From the NCBI RefSeq assembly GCF_905212365.1, contig NZ_CAJMEH010000004.1:1-60759 (forward strand): 60,759 nt of DNA, given 5' to 3'. This DNA comes from an uncultured Phascolarctobacterium sp. Lineage in GTDB: Bacteria; Bacillota; Negativicutes; Acidaminococcales; Acidaminococcaceae. The notes beneath the pieces are model-generated. The model made no database searches, was not told the origin of the DNA, and was given only the letters and a program-made list of their open reading frames with translations. A program made the position numbers and the translations under genes. Shown here piece by piece: positions 33,849 through 42,188 of the stretch (position 1 is its first letter; every line of letters starts with the position of its first letter).

Positions 33849-33857
33849 ATTTTACCA
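33849..33857 (-). promoter_or_regulatory. extended -10 promoter of the 28-aa toxin gene
   Basis: TGGTAAAAT on the minus strand (TAAAAT at 33849-33854) with a poor -35 (TTTCAC at 17 bp). The start near 33842 gives a 5-prime leader of about 37 nt ending in the ribosome binding site. Confidence 0.5.
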
Positions 33858-33897
33858 TAAAATTAAATTCAGTGAAAGTTTTTTTGCAAGCAAATCT

Positions 33898-35451
33898 ATG
33901 AATAAATCATTATACCATTACATCAAAAATCATATTGACGAGGAAGGTTTTTACACCGAGCCCGACCTACCCGACAGCGGCGATTATCCTTACCTTACGG
34001 AGCCAGGACATACCGACGCTTTTTATTACACGATGGATATGCCCGCTGCGGTAGACGACGCCAGCCTTCTGCTCAAGGACCTGCGCGCCTATCTGGCCGA
34101 GCCCCTGCAGCCCCGCCGCCAACGCCTGTACCATGATCTCAAAAGTATGTCCATGGCCGAATACTGCGACCCCTTCATCTCCTCTTTTGACGCGGACGAT
34201 ATGAACATCATAGCCCTCGACTTGGCGCGCAGCTTTTTCTACAACGCCCGCCACCGCGAACCGCTGAAATTTGCCCTGATACTTTTCGGCCTGTACGGCA
34301 TGGAGCGCCTGCAGCAGGAGGATCCCCAGCTGTGGCAGGATATTGTCACGCTGGCCCACTGCGAGGAATTTACCTTCAGCTTTTTATACGGCTGCCGCAT
34401 CGGCAACTATACGCCGCAAAAAGCAGTATGGGAGCTGCTGGGCTGCACCAAAGGCTGGGGCAAGGTTTTCGCCATCATCGACTGCCAATGCGCCGACGAA
34501 GCTCAACGCTTGTGGCTTTTGAAAAACGGTCCCGATATCGACGTGGAATATCCGCCACTGTCCGTCAAGCTGATGCAGGCCACAAACATGGCCCAGGTGC
34601 TGCAGCAGCCGGTAATTTCCTTTACCGTTTATAAAAGCGCCATGGCCATTATCGGCAATTATTTATTTATGCTGCTGCATTATCCGCCGCAAAATGTGCG
34701 TGAAAGCTATAATCTGCACAACATCGACATTTATCCCATGCTGTGCAGCTTGCTGCGCCACGCGCAATATCTGGCCGTCATCCCCGAAGACCTGCTAGAT
34801 ATGATAACCATTGCTAACACTCTGCGCAGCCTGCTGGAGGAAAACAATCTGTATTCCTTGTCGCCCAATCAATGCCACGAGCTGATTTCCCGCTGCGATA
34901 AAATGGTCTACTGTCAGGATTGGCAGGAGCAGATACAGCAGCGCCTGATTATCGACGGTCAAATCAATTATCAGCTGGCTGATTTTGCCTACGAAACGGA
35001 AGTAGACGTTTGGCCTCGGCTGTTCGCCCACTGGCAGCAGCACCCCTTGGAATATACGCTCTTTCCTTACCTGCTGTTCTACGAAGGCGACGACCGTTCC
35101 CAGCGCGTTCTGCAGCTTATTACTAACCAGCTGCCATTATACGCCGCCGAACTGCACGCTTTAGTAGTGCCGCTACGTTACCTGCAAATCCATCCGGGGC
35201 AAGGCGAAGCAATTATCACAGCCGCTCTGGGTTCGCTGCACGAGCTGCTGCGCGGCTGCGCCTGCGACGCTTTGGAAAGCTGGGAACTGCAGCAGCTGAC
35301 GCCGACAATTAGAGACGCCCTGCGCCAAACCATCCACACCAGCACCGACGAACTGGTCAAGGCCCGCGCCGCCGCGTTGCTGCAAGGGCAAAAGCTTGAT
35401 TTAGAAGCCTTGATGCGCAAGCTGAAAAAGCTGCACGCCAGACAAAAATAA
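33898..35451 (+). CDS. large protein of unknown function (relative of proteins labelled limonene hydroxylase)
   Basis: About 517 aa from the ATG at 33898 (MNKSLYHYIKNHIDEEG); the frame is open to 33763, across the divergent toxin promoter, which makes the longer start unlikely. The ribosome binding site is weak. The protein is almost entirely helical with many L/W/C residues and no membrane segment, in the manner of HEAT-like repeats. The stretch LLGCTKGWGKVFAIIDCQ with RLWLLKNGPDID resembles a Firmicutes family often labelled limonene hydroxylase; I see no oxygenase motif and would not trust that name. It ends in a basic tail. Confidence 0.7.
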   Translation: MNKSLYHYIKNHIDEEGFYTEPDLPDSGDYPYLTEPGHTDAFYYTMDMPAAVDDASLLLKDLRAYLAEPLQPRRQRLYHDLKSMSMAEYCDPFISSFDADDMNIIALDLARSFFYNARHREPLKFALILFGLYGMERLQQEDPQLWQDIVTLAHCEEFTFSFLYGCRIGNYTPQKAVWELLGCTKGWGKVFAIIDCQCADEAQRLWLLKNGPDIDVEYPPLSVKLMQATNMAQVLQQPVISFTVYKSAMAIIGNYLFMLLHYPPQNVRESYNLHNIDIYPMLCSLLRHAQYLAVIPEDLLDMITIANTLRSLLEENNLYSLSPNQCHELISRCDKMVYCQDWQEQIQQRLIIDGQINYQLADFAYETEVDVWPRLFAHWQQHPLEYTLFPYLLFYEGDDRSQRVLQLITNQLPLYAAELHALVVPLRYLQIHPGQGEAIITAALGSLHELLRGCACDALESWELQQLTPTIRDALRQTIHTSTDELVKARAAALLQGQKLDLEALMRKLKKLHARQK

Positions 35452-35477
35452 TTTTTTCTTCATTATAATATAATACA

Positions 35478-35527
35478 AAACTCCTAAAGCAGAATTCTGA
35501 AATCAAAACAGTCTGCTTTAGGAGTTT
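35478..35527. terminator. bidirectional terminator between the large unknown gene and the HD gene
   Basis: AAACTCCTAAAGCAGA and TCTGCTTTAGGAGTTT pair almost perfectly around a loop of about 18 nt, between converging genes. Confidence 0.85.
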
Positions 35528-35530
35528 ATT

Positions 35531-36028
35531 TTATTCCAGCCCAAACATAGCCTGTGCCAACAATTTGCCGCTGTCCGTGCGGAAAATTTTCTCCACAGTA
35601 TAAGCTATCGCATTTTTGCTTAGTCCGTCCTCATAAAAATTTACGAGAAAGTCGGCTTCGACTAAAATCTGATAATCAAGCCCATCTATATTATTATAGG
35701 TATGGTGATGCCCTACAAGATAACAAATTTGTTCTACTACCGCGGCGTCATAGCCTAGCTCCGCTAAAATCTTTTGCGCCACAGCAGGGCCCTCCTGCTC
35801 CTGAATTTTACCGGTGCATTTGCCTGCGCCGTACTTAGCTTCGCCAATTTTAATGCCACAGTCGTGAATGAGGCCCGCAGCCTCCACCAGCTCAACGGTC
35901 TGCGCGTCTAAATTTTCCAGCAGCGCTATTTCCCGCGCCAAGCTGGCTACCTTAATTAAATGCTGGCAGCGGCGCGGATCGCCGCTGAAATATTCCAGCA
36001 TAGCTTTATATAAAGCGATATTTTGCAT
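35531..36028 (-). CDS. HD domain phosphohydrolase
   Basis: 165 aa. HD-domain metal ligands are seen in RRCQHLIKVASLA (first His), AAGLIHDCGIKIG (the HD pair, about residues 54-55), VGHHHTYNNIDG and VEADFLVNF (last Asp). HD proteins hydrolyse phosphate esters such as nucleotides; the substrate here is unknown. It has its own promoter and terminator. Confidence 0.85.
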   Translation of the reverse strand: MQNIALYKAMLEYFSGDPRRCQHLIKVASLAREIALLENLDAQTVELVEAAGLIHDCGIKIGEAKYGAGKCTGKIQEQEGPAVAQKILAELGYDAAVVEQICYLVGHHHTYNNIDGLDYQILVEADFLVNFYEDGLSKNAIAYTVEKIFRTDSGKLLAQAMFGLE

Positions 36029-36089
36029 TTCAAAAATCTCCTTTCCCTATTAATTGTAATTCTGCTTTAAAAAAATATTTTGCATTTAT

Positions 36090-36118
36090 ATTATACTTCA
36101 TCGCATAATAAACTCCAA
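36090..36118 (-). promoter_or_regulatory. promoter of the HD gene
   Basis: Minus-strand TTGGAG (36113-36118), 17 bp, TATAAT (36090-36095). Confidence 0.7.
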
Positions 36119-36181
36119 TAGGAAGCTAGTTTATAAACTTGGTTGCAGCTGCTGAAACCAAACCGTAGCCAGCCAACGCAA

Positions 36182-36225
36182 AAGAGACCGAAAACCCCGC
36201 ATGACGCAAGGGCTTTCAGTCTCTT
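36182..36225 (-). terminator. terminator after the amtB-PII fusion gene
   Basis: AAGAGAC and GTCTCTT, with an inner GAAA/TTTC pairing, enclose a GC-rich loop downstream of the fusion gene. Confidence 0.65.
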
Positions 36226-36261
36226 CTGCTATATTAGGGAGTAATTAGGGAGAAGCAATAT

Positions 36262-37935
36262 TTAACCTTCAATAGGTTTATCCTGCAAGGCGTCGAAGCC
36301 GGTTTCGCCGGTGCGGATCTTCACAACGTCTTCCACATCGTAAACGAAGATCTTGCCGTCGCCGTATTTACCGGTGTACAGCACTGTTTTAGCGGTATTG
36401 ACTACATCTGCCACAGGAATAGCGGAAACAATCATTTCTACCTTAACCTTGGGCAGCAGATGAGCGGCAATTTCCGCGCCGCGGTACATTTCCGTCTGAC
36501 CCTTTTGAATACCGTACCCCAAAACCTTAGTTACAGTCATGCCGGTGATGCCCAGCTTATCCAGAGCTGTCTTCAAAGCCTCAAAGCGGTTCTGCGAAGT
36601 AATGATGACCACCTTGCTCAGCTTAGCCGCGCCTTCAGGCTTAACAGCAGAAGTCTTTACTGCTGCGGGAGCGGTATAAACGGCGACGGGGACCTCAACA
36701 GGAGCGGTAGGCATGAAGTCTGCATAACTGCTGAGTAAACCATGCTCTTCCATATCCAGGCCTTTGATTTCTTCTTCTTCGCTGACACGCAGGCCGAAGA
36801 TTTTATCCAAAACTTTAAAGATGATTGTCATAGCCACGCCCACATACGCGGCTACCACTGCAACGCCAAGAATTTGAATTAACAGGAAATCCGTGCCACC
36901 GCCATACAGTAGGCCGCCGTCCAATGCGAAGAAACCGGTTGCGATAGTGCCAAAGGCGCCGCAAACGCCATGAACGGAAATTGCGCCGACAGGGTCGTCA
37001 ATTTTCAAGGTCTGGTCAAAAAATTCAACGGAAACAACTACCAGAACGCCGGCAAGCAAACCGATAATCAAAGCTCCGGCAGGGCTTACCATATCGCAGC
37101 CGGCGGTGATAGCAACCAAACCGGCCAGAACGCCGTTCAGCGTCATGGAAACATCAGGCTTGCCGTAACGAGCCCAGGTGTAAATCATGGTAGCGGTCGC
37201 GCCTGCTGCGGCAGCCATATTAGTGGTAATGAAAATCGAACCGATGGAAGTCAGCACGTCGTCGCCCGTAGCGCAGACGGTTGAAGCGCCGTTAAATCCG
37301 AACCAGCCGAACCACAGCAGGAACACGCCCAAAGCCCCCAGCGGAATGCTGTGACCGGGAATAGCGTTGACGCTGCCGTCCTCATTATATTTGCCGATAC
37401 GAGCGCCGATCATGCGCGCGCCGATTAAGGAAGCAACGCCTCCGACCATGTGTACCGCCGTGGAACCGGCGAAATCATGGAAGCCCATTTGCGCCAGCCA
37501 GCCGCCGCCCCAAATCCAATGGCCGCTGATGGGATAAATGAAAGCGCTGATAACAACGCTGTAAATGCAATAAACGAGGAAATTAGTACGCTCGGCCATA
37601 GCGCCGGAAACGATGGTCGCCGCCGTCGCGCAGAACATGGTTTGGAAAATAAAATATACGGTGGACGGATAGCTGGCGCCGTAATCACCCTGTACGAAAA
37701 AGTCCGGCGTGCCAATGAATCCGCCGATATCCGTACCGAACATCAGTCCAAAGCCGATAATCCAGAAAACGATAGAACCCAAGCACATGTCCATGACGTT
37801 TTTCATAACGATGTTCGCTGCGTTCTTAGCTCTGGTAAAGCCGGTTTCTACCATAGCGAAGCCCGGCTGCATGGAAAATACCAGGAAAGCACCAATGAGT
37901 ACCCATATGGTGTCGGTTGCTGCAAATTTATCCAT
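36262..37935 (-). CDS. amtB: ammonium transporter fused to a PII signalling domain
   Basis: 557 aa. Residues 1-410 form the 11-helix Amt/Rh channel: FLVFSMQPGFAMVETGFTR, GHWIWGGGWLAQMGFHDFAG, and the GFNGAS and HGVCGAFGTIATGFFA pore stretches. After a Pro/Ala linker (about 420-440) comes a complete PII domain (about 443-557) with T-loop GIQKGQTEMYRGAE and KYGDGKIFVYDVEDVVKIRTGE. The T-loop tyrosine that GlnD uridylylates in E. coli PII (Tyr51) is Ile here (RGAEIAAHL). So the channel carries its own gate, probably set by ATP/ADP and 2-oxoglutarate and not by uridylylation. Its neighbour is glutamine synthetase. Confidence 0.93.
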   Translation of the reverse strand: MDKFAATDTIWVLIGAFLVFSMQPGFAMVETGFTRAKNAANIVMKNVMDMCLGSIVFWIIGFGLMFGTDIGGFIGTPDFFVQGDYGASYPSTVYFIFQTMFCATAATIVSGAMAERTNFLVYCIYSVVISAFIYPISGHWIWGGGWLAQMGFHDFAGSTAVHMVGGVASLIGARMIGARIGKYNEDGSVNAIPGHSIPLGALGVFLLWFGWFGFNGASTVCATGDDVLTSIGSIFITTNMAAAAGATATMIYTWARYGKPDVSMTLNGVLAGLVAITAGCDMVSPAGALIIGLLAGVLVVVSVEFFDQTLKIDDPVGAISVHGVCGAFGTIATGFFALDGGLLYGGGTDFLLIQILGVAVVAAYVGVAMTIIFKVLDKIFGLRVSEEEEIKGLDMEEHGLLSSYADFMPTAPVEVPVAVYTAPAAVKTSAVKPEGAAKLSKVVIITSQNRFEALKTALDKLGITGMTVTKVLGYGIQKGQTEMYRGAEIAAHLLPKVKVEMIVSAIPVADVVNTAKTVLYTGKYGDGKIFVYDVEDVVKIRTGETGFDALQDKPIEG

Positions 37936-37983
37936 TATTAGTCACCCCTCAAACAAAATACAAATATGGATATTTTTATATGT

Positions 37984-37998
37984 CATGCCTGCGGCATG
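37984..37998. promoter_or_regulatory. inverted repeat upstream of amtB
   Basis: CATGCC TGC GGCATG is a perfect 6-bp repeat about 50 bp before the amtB start. It is followed on the minus strand by TATAAA, so it could be an operator. I see no sigma-54 -24/-12 pair. Confidence 0.4.
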
Positions 37999-38043
37999 TT
38001 ATTTTCTAGGCACTCTTTAGTGTTTATGGTCTAGAGATAAAGA

Positions 38044-38071
38044 AAGAGGCGTACCCCTTGCGGGATACACC
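38044..38071 (-). terminator. terminator after glnN
   Basis: GAGGtGTAtCCC and GGGgTACgCCTC pair around a 4-nt loop, followed on the minus strand by TTTCTTTAT. It separates glnN from amtB. Confidence 0.75.
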
Positions 38072-38122
38072 TCGTTGTGTATCAAAGCTGTACGGTTGGC
38101 TTACGCATCCGCCGCGAGCGTC

Positions 38123-40210
38123 TTACTCGTTGACGCCGAAGAGCAGCTCGCCGTAGGTCGGATAATCCAAATATTTGCCGCCGGTCAAAGCTTCGGCCGC
38201 GTCTACTGCGCTGCGCAGCGCGCCCATATCCTCCAATACTACATCGTGGTAGAAGCAAGCCTGCTTCTTGCTGCATTCGATAGCTGCGGCCTCGTGCATA
38301 TCTTTTTCCAATTTCACGGAAGCAGCGTACATTTCCGCGCTCAGCTTGCTCAGCTTATCCGCCAGCTCAGCCTCAAAGCCTGCGCTGATGCCTGCGGCTT
38401 TTTTATCCAGCACGGCTTTAGTCAAATCGCCGGTATAAGCGCTGACTGCCGGAAGGATATCCTTGTGGAACATATCCAGCGCGGTAGCCGCTTCAATGGA
38501 AATTGTCGTGCTGTAGTTTTCCAGCAGGATTTCCACACGGGATTTAACTTCCGCTTCGGTGAAAATATTATGCTTCGTGAACAGCGCTACATTTTTCGGA
38601 GCGCCCATGTACGGAATAGCTTCCGGCGTGGATTTGAGATTCAGCAGACCGCGTTTGGCGGCTTCCTCCACCCATTCGTCGGTATAACCGTTGCCGTTGA
38701 AGACGATGCGTTTATGCGCAAGATAAGTTTCTTTTACCAAATCGTAAACTGCGGCTTCCAAATCGGAAGCGTTCGCCAATCTGTCGGCAAAACCGTCCAG
38801 CTCTTCGGCGACGATGGTGTTCAAAACGATGTTGGGGCCGGAGATGGAGAACATGCTGCCCAACATACGGAATTCAAATTTATTGCCGGTGAAGGCGAAC
38901 GGAGAAGTACGGTTTCTATCGGTATTGTCCTTTACCAACGCGGGAATAGTGTCGTCGCTGATTTTCATGAAAGCTTCGGGATTGCCGGTATAAACCTTAT
39001 CGGCGGCGATAGCTTCCAGCACGGCGGTCAGCTCGGTGCCCAGGAAAACGGAAACGATGGCCGGAGGCGCTTCGTTAGCGCCCAAGCGATGGTCGTTGCC
39101 GGCGCTGGCTACGGATACGCGCAGCAGGTCCTGATATTCGTCAACCGCTTTTAAAATTGCTGCCAGGAAAGTCAGGAAGCGCAGGTTCTTATAAGGCTCC
39201 TTGCCGGGGTCCAGAAGATTCATACCTTCTTCCGTACTCAGGGACCAGTTGTTGTGCTTGCCGCTGCCATTCACGCCTTCAAAGGGTTTTTCATGCAGCA
39301 GGCAAACCAAACCGTGACGCAGCGCTACGCGCTTCATAAATTCCATCATCAGCTGGTTGTGGTCGGAAGCCACGTTCGTGGAGGAGAAGATGGGCGCTAA
39401 TTCGTGCTGAGCCGGAGCTACTTCGTTATGCTCGGTTTTGGCAAGCACGCCAAGTTTCCACAATTCATCGTCCAAATCCTTCATAAAGGCCAATACTCTT
39501 TGTTTAATGATGCCGAAGTAATGGTCTTCCAGTTCCTGACCGCGAGGAGATTTAGCGCCGAACAAGGTGCGGCCGCAATAAACCAAATCCTTGCGTTTTT
39601 CCCACATTTTTTTATCTACCAGGAAATATTCCTGTTCGGGGCCCACGGTGCTGTTGACGCGTACGGTGCTGATGCCGAACAGTTTCAAAATTTTGCAGGA
39701 CGCTTTGCTTACGGCGTTCATGGAGCGCAGGAGCGGCGTCTTTTTATCCAGCACCTCGCCGGTGTAGGAGCAAAACGCCGTCGGGATGCACAAACAGTTA
39801 TCTTTTACGAAAGCGTAAGAGGTGGGGTCCCAAGCGGTGTAGCCGCGGGCTTCAAAGGTAGCGCGCAGGCCGCCGGACGGGAAGCTGGAAGCGTCGGGTT
39901 CTCCCTGAATTAATTCCTTGCCGGAAAAATCCATAATTACGCGGCCTTCAGCGGTCGGAGAAATAAAGCTTTCGTGCTTTTCGGCGGTGATGCCGGTCAT
40001 GGGCTGGAACCAATGGGTAAAGTGGGTGCAGCCATGTTCCAGGGCCCAATCCTTCATTGCGTTAGCGATAATATTAGCAATTTCCAAATTTAACGGTTTG
40101 CCTTCTAAAACCGCAGCTTTATAAGCCTTGTAAGTTACGGTCGGCAGACGGTCTTTCATAACGGTTTCGTTAAATACTAAGCTGCCAAATAATTTCGGTA
40201 CATCGTTCAT
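38123..40210 (-). CDS. glnN: glutamine synthetase type III
   Basis: 695 aa, the size of the type III enzyme (types I and II are 350-470 aa). Type III landmarks are FNETVMKDRLPTVTYKA near the start, CTHFTHWFQPMTGITAEKHES, the VGPEQEYFLVD metal-binding glutamates, NEVAPAQHELAPIF, the HEKPFEGVNGSGKHNNWS ATP/metal region and GNDHRLGANEAPPAI. It makes glutamine from glutamate and ammonia. GGGAGG precedes the ATG. A long structured leader suggests regulation by transcription attenuation. Confidence 0.95.
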   Translation of the reverse strand: MNDVPKLFGSLVFNETVMKDRLPTVTYKAYKAAVLEGKPLNLEIANIIANAMKDWALEHGCTHFTHWFQPMTGITAEKHESFISPTAEGRVIMDFSGKELIQGEPDASSFPSGGLRATFEARGYTAWDPTSYAFVKDNCLCIPTAFCSYTGEVLDKKTPLLRSMNAVSKASCKILKLFGISTVRVNSTVGPEQEYFLVDKKMWEKRKDLVYCGRTLFGAKSPRGQELEDHYFGIIKQRVLAFMKDLDDELWKLGVLAKTEHNEVAPAQHELAPIFSSTNVASDHNQLMMEFMKRVALRHGLVCLLHEKPFEGVNGSGKHNNWSLSTEEGMNLLDPGKEPYKNLRFLTFLAAILKAVDEYQDLLRVSVASAGNDHRLGANEAPPAIVSVFLGTELTAVLEAIAADKVYTGNPEAFMKISDDTIPALVKDNTDRNRTSPFAFTGNKFEFRMLGSMFSISGPNIVLNTIVAEELDGFADRLANASDLEAAVYDLVKETYLAHKRIVFNGNGYTDEWVEEAAKRGLLNLKSTPEAIPYMGAPKNVALFTKHNIFTEAEVKSRVEILLENYSTTISIEAATALDMFHKDILPAVSAYTGDLTKAVLDKKAAGISAGFEAELADKLSKLSAEMYAASVKLEKDMHEAAAIECSKKQACFYHDVVLEDMGALRSAVDAAEALTGGKYLDYPTYGELLFGVNE

Positions 40211-40524
40211 ACGTAAAACCTCCCTAATCTCTCTCGTTTAAAAACCAGAAGCGCTTTTGGGTTTACTCACGTAAGCCCCTCTCAATAAAATAATATCAGC
40301 AAGCATCCTTTTGCAGATTTTTTCTATCTGCCTCTGCAAAAATGAGAAAGCACCGCAGGCCGCTTATCGCCGCCCCGGTGCTTCGTTGCACTGCCTGGCA
40401 AGAAAAATTTTTTCTTGCGTAATATAAAACAAAAAAGCAACATTGGAGTTTGGATTGACGTCCAACAACACCATTGTTGCTTTATGGGCTTATTATAAAA
40501 CCAGCCGGCGATTTTGTAAAGGGG
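40211..40524 (-). promoter_or_regulatory. glnN promoter and long structured leader
   Basis: Minus-strand TTTACA, 17 bp, TATAAT (-10 at 40492-40497) starts a leader of about 275 nt. It holds three strong hairpins: A, AAAGCAACA with TGTTGCTTT (40434-40483) followed by T6, with an inner TTGGA/TCCAA stem; B, AAGCACCG with CGGTGCTT (40348-40383) followed by CTCATTTTT; C, TTTTGCAGA with TCTGCAAAA (40309-40341). Between A and B, CAAGAAAAAATTTTTTCTTG is also self-complementary. A and B look like intrinsic terminators ahead of the gene. Confidence 0.65.
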
Positions 40525-40654
40525 GTAAAGCAAAATTTTTTAAAATTTTTTCTGCGCCGCCGGCGCAATGTTTTTCTTCAAAGCTGGGCAGGAATTTGTC
40601 CCAACGCGCAGAATTTAAATAATATATGCCAAGCTTGCCAAGGAGGATACAAAT

Positions 40655-42109
40655 ATGGAGCTGACCGCCGTTGCCCAACTGCGACGTATGGTGCTGGAGC
40701 ATTTATCCCGCTATACCTGGAACGATGAACTCGTCGACCATGTTTACGATATTTTGCAGGAGGTGCGCGAGGACACGCCGCGCTACCGCTGCTGCGTCTA
40801 TAAAGAACGGGCCGTTTTAAAAAACCGTATCGACATGGCCCTGGGACAGGAATGCAAAACCAATATCATTGAAGCGTCCAAGCTGACGCTGAACGAGCCG
40901 GAGCGCAAAGATTTGCCGCTTATCGACGTGCTTCCGGCAGCCTGTGACCAATGCCCCATCGAAGCTTATCATGTAACGGATATCTGCCGCCACTGCATCG
41001 CCCATAAATGTATGAACAACTGCCCGCGCAAAGCCATCAGCCTGGTGCAAAACCGCGCCTTCATCGATAAAACCAAATGCGTGGAATGCGGCCGCTGCAA
41101 GCAGGTCTGCCCCTACGGCGCCATCATCGAAATTCACCGCCCCTGCGTCCGCGCCTGCGCCTTGGGAGCCGTCAGCATCGGCGAAGACCGTAAGGCAGTC
41201 ATCGACCACGAAATTTGCGTCAGCTGCGGCGCTTGCCGCAACGCCTGTCCCTTCGGCGCTATTGACGAACGCAGTAATATCGTGCGCGTTATCGCCAGCA
41301 TCAAAAGCGGCCGGGAGGTTATAGCGCTGGTAGCTCCCTCCATCGTAGGCCAGTTCGGCTTAAAGGTCACCATGGGTCAGGTCTACAGCGCGCTGAAAGC
41401 AGCAGGCTTCGCCGACGTGGTAGAGGTCGGACTGGGCGCAGACATCACCAGCGTTAAGGAAGCCAAAGAATATATCGAAAAAGTACCATCCGAACAAAAT
41501 TATATGACCAGCTCCTGCTGCCCGGCCTTCGTTAAACTTATTAAAACGCAAGCGCCCCAGGCCGCGGCTAAAATCAGCGAAACGGATTCGCCAATGATTT
41601 CCGTCGGCCGCTACGTTAAAGCGCAGCGACCCCAAGCAGTTACCGTTTTTATCGGCCCCTGCATAGCTAAAAAGAACGAAGCCCGCGAGCATAACGATAT
41701 TATCGATTATGTGCTGACCTTTGAAGAAGCCATGTGCATGCTGGAGGGCAAGGATATTGAATTTGCCGACCAACCGGTTGGTCAGTACGAACGCGAAGCG
41801 TCTAAGCTGGGTTTAGGCTTCCCCTTAACGGCGGGCGTTACCGCCGCAGTACAGGACACCGTTGCCGCTATGGGCGGGCAGGTACGCCAAGCGCATTACG
41901 CCAGCGGTTTGGATAATTGCCTACAAGCTGTCAAAGACGCCGAAGCGGGCAAGCTCGACTGCAGTTACCTAGAAGGCATGGCCTGTCCCAACGGCTGCCT
42001 TGACGGACCGGGAACGGTGGGCGACTTCCGTATCACCAAGGTCGCTCTCAGCAAGTACGCCACCGCCGCGCCCAACCAGCAGGCTGTGAACACGGAACAT
42101 ACAAAATAA
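40655..42109 (+). CDS. monomeric [FeFe] hydrogenase (group B-type)
   Basis: 484 aa. An N-terminal region with ACDQCPIEAYHVTDICRHC is followed by ferredoxin-type [4Fe-4S] motifs (CVECGRCKQVCPYGA and CVSCGACRNACPFGA). The H-cluster domain has L1 TSSCCPAF, L2 IGPCIAKKNEA and L3 EGMACPNGCLDGPG, supplying the four cysteines. It reduces protons or oxidises H2 with ferredoxin. L1 TSCCP and the short architecture fit group B, whose physiological role is poorly known. AGGAGG lies eight bases before the ATG. Divergent from glnN. Confidence 0.88.
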   Translation: MELTAVAQLRRMVLEHLSRYTWNDELVDHVYDILQEVREDTPRYRCCVYKERAVLKNRIDMALGQECKTNIIEASKLTLNEPERKDLPLIDVLPAACDQCPIEAYHVTDICRHCIAHKCMNNCPRKAISLVQNRAFIDKTKCVECGRCKQVCPYGAIIEIHRPCVRACALGAVSIGEDRKAVIDHEICVSCGACRNACPFGAIDERSNIVRVIASIKSGREVIALVAPSIVGQFGLKVTMGQVYSALKAAGFADVVEVGLGADITSVKEAKEYIEKVPSEQNYMTSSCCPAFVKLIKTQAPQAAAKISETDSPMISVGRYVKAQRPQAVTVFIGPCIAKKNEAREHNDIIDYVLTFEEAMCMLEGKDIEFADQPVGQYEREASKLGLGFPLTAGVTAAVQDTVAAMGGQVRQAHYASGLDNCLQAVKDAEAGKLDCSYLEGMACPNGCLDGPGTVGDFRITKVALSKYATAAPNQQAVNTEHTK

Positions 42110-42146
42110 AATTTAAAATTCATCTCTGATTTCCCTGCGAAAAATT

Positions 42147-42185
42147 AAACCAGCCCGCGGCCGCGTAAGCCCGGGCTGGTTTTTG
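42147..42185. terminator. terminator between hydrogenase and LysR genes
   Basis: AAACCAGCCCG and CGGGCTGGTTT pair around a GC-rich loop and are followed by TTTGTTTTT; usable on both strands. Confidence 0.88.
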
Positions 42186-42188
42186 TTT

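Noticed and set aside
40211..40500. ANTAR-type tandem hairpins or a known glutamine riboswitch in the glnN leader
   Set aside because: Loop sequences do not fit the ANxxG-type hexaloop pattern and no glutamine aptamer core was recognised.
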